64,000 bases of DNA, taken from contig JAEWVR010000025.1 of the NCBI GenBank assembly GCA_023459055.1, positions 62,001-126,000 of the forward strand. The letters are read 5' to 3'. This DNA comes from Fibrobacterota bacterium (GTDB lineage: Bacteria; Fibrobacterota; Chitinivibrionia; Chitinivibrionales; Chitinispirillaceae). Both the position numbers and the translations under genes were made by a program. Below the pieces are notes generated by a model. The model made no database searches. It worked only from the letters and a program-made list of their open reading frames with translations, and was not told the DNA's origin. This document shows, in pieces, positions 63,364 to 64,000 of this stretch. The number at the start of each line of letters is the position of its first letter. Position 1 is the stretch's first letter.

Positions 63364-64000
63364 ATGGGTGATTCGATAGTCAGACGTTTTTTGCTGTTAA
63401 TTACAGCAGGTATTTGTACATATGTAAGCGGACTTCAGGCAGACACTCTTATTACTGCCGATAATCCTCACATTAATTATTATGGCAGATTTGATTTCAC
63501 AAATGCTTTGGCACCACGTTTCAATTGGTCTGGTACTACAATTGAGATTAAAGTGAGTAACACCACAACTGTTGGCGTAGAACTTATTGATGGTGCAGGG
63601 TATTTTGATATTGAAATTGACGGTAAGATACAGGAGGCGCCACTCTTTGCAGATTCATACACTTCAAAAAAATACACAATCACGTCATCATTGACATCCG
63701 CACCACACATTATACGCATTGTCCGACGCAACGAACCGTACTGGGTAATCGCAACATTTAAAGGTTTTTACCTTTCTGATGGAGCTGAGACACAACCACT
63801 TGATAAACCAGTGCGTAAAATGGAGTTTTGCGGGGATTCCTGGACTGCCGGTTATTTTATTGAATCCTGCGCTGATCAGCAAATGCACACTAATGCCAAT
63901 AAATCCTGGGCGCGTCTTACGAGTAAAGCATTTAAAGCACAGGATGTAATTCTTGCGGAATCGGGAATCGGTTTAATAAAGAGCCTTGGAGGAAAAACGC
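63364..64000 (+). CDS. Exported CE2-type carbohydrate esterase (N-terminal part)
   Basis: Open to the right edge (212 codons in the window). Start ATG 63364 with AGAGGAA upstream. Signal peptide about 1-26 (RFLLLITAGICTYVSGLQA). Residues about 30-140 form a beta-sandwich jelly roll (FNWSGTTIEIKVSNTTTVGV; GYFDIEIDGK), followed by the SGNH block MEFCGDSWTAGY with the nucleophile Ser in GDS, and ESGIGL. This domain order is that of carbohydrate esterase family 2, which deacetylates plant polysaccharides. The catalytic His lies beyond the window. Confidence 0.82.
   Translation, partial: MGDSIVRRFLLLITAGICTYVSGLQADTLITADNPHINYYGRFDFTNALAPRFNWSGTTIEIKVSNTTTVGVELIDGAGYFDIEIDGKIQEAPLFADSYTSKKYTITSSLTSAPHIIRIVRRNEPYWVIATFKGFYLSDGAETQPLDKPVRKMEFCGDSWTAGYFIESCADQQMHTNANKSWARLTSKAFKAQDVILAESGIGLIKSLGGKT

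Overview
This looks like chromosomal DNA of a Gram-negative, AT-rich (roughly 40% GC by eye), polysaccharide-degrading bacterium, most likely from the Fibrobacterota (Fibrobacter/Chitinispirillum-type). The assignment rests on two TIGR02147-type (DUF4423) proteins and a fibro-slime-domain lipoprotein, families I know mainly from that phylum. Supporting signs are outer-membrane barrels, many lipoproteins, a GH5 cellulase and a CE6-type esterase with tails resembling type IX sorting domains, a CE2-type esterase at the right edge, and PPi-dependent phosphofructokinase. Phylum assignment is inference from families, not from a database comparison. I saw no IS element, prophage, CRISPR array or rRNA.

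Layout. 0-10 kb: a nitroreductase fragment, a PorV-like barrel plus TPR protein, tRNA-Val(CAC), a membrane-anchored AraC-type regulator with an extracytoplasmic sugar-binding-like domain, a hybrid histidine kinase, and an overlapping pair made of a ComEC-type metallo-beta-lactamase lipoprotein and an exported protein. 10-21.3 kb, all plus strand: patatin/barrel autotransporter, a histidine kinase without an ATPase domain, then a compact run of lipoprotein, proB, proA, hisI, alr, RseC-like protein, TPR protein and queH. 21-29.8 kb: tRNA-Pro, MFS transporter and RidA opposite a CphA-like ATP-grasp protein with two large hybrid kinases, then cysK. 30-33.5 kb: a histone-H1-like Lys/Ala repeat protein, PPi-phosphofructokinase and a GNAT acetyltransferase.

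33.7-40.7 kb is the most distinctive region. Two divergent cassettes each start with a TIGR02147 regulator followed directly by a surface lipoprotein. The two lipoproteins share an N-terminal module but carry different C-terminal domains (DUF2341-LamG versus a Thr/Asp-rich stalk with a fibro-slime/PA14-like domain); one cassette also carries a CE6-type esterase. I consider this the best candidate for an under-described system, a modular regulator plus surface-lectin cassette.

41-53.6 kb: cold-shock protein, DUF4404-like protein, ettA, a carotenoid-isomerase-like flavoprotein, a decayed PAS sensor, a small membrane protein followed by tRNA-Val and tRNA-Asp, a HAMP protein, a PgpH-type HD phosphodiesterase, a LysM protein with an Lpp-like lipoprotein, and aspS. 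53.9-64 kb: a Ser/Thr kinase with TPRs, GH5 cellulase, TMTC-like membrane protein with TPRs, a penicillin-binding-protein-like serine hydrolase, a small lipoprotein and the start of a CE2-type esterase. GC-rich palindromic intergenic repeats occur near 41.7, 45.5 and 59.9 kb, and a tandem 7-bp repeat lies at 5.13 kb.
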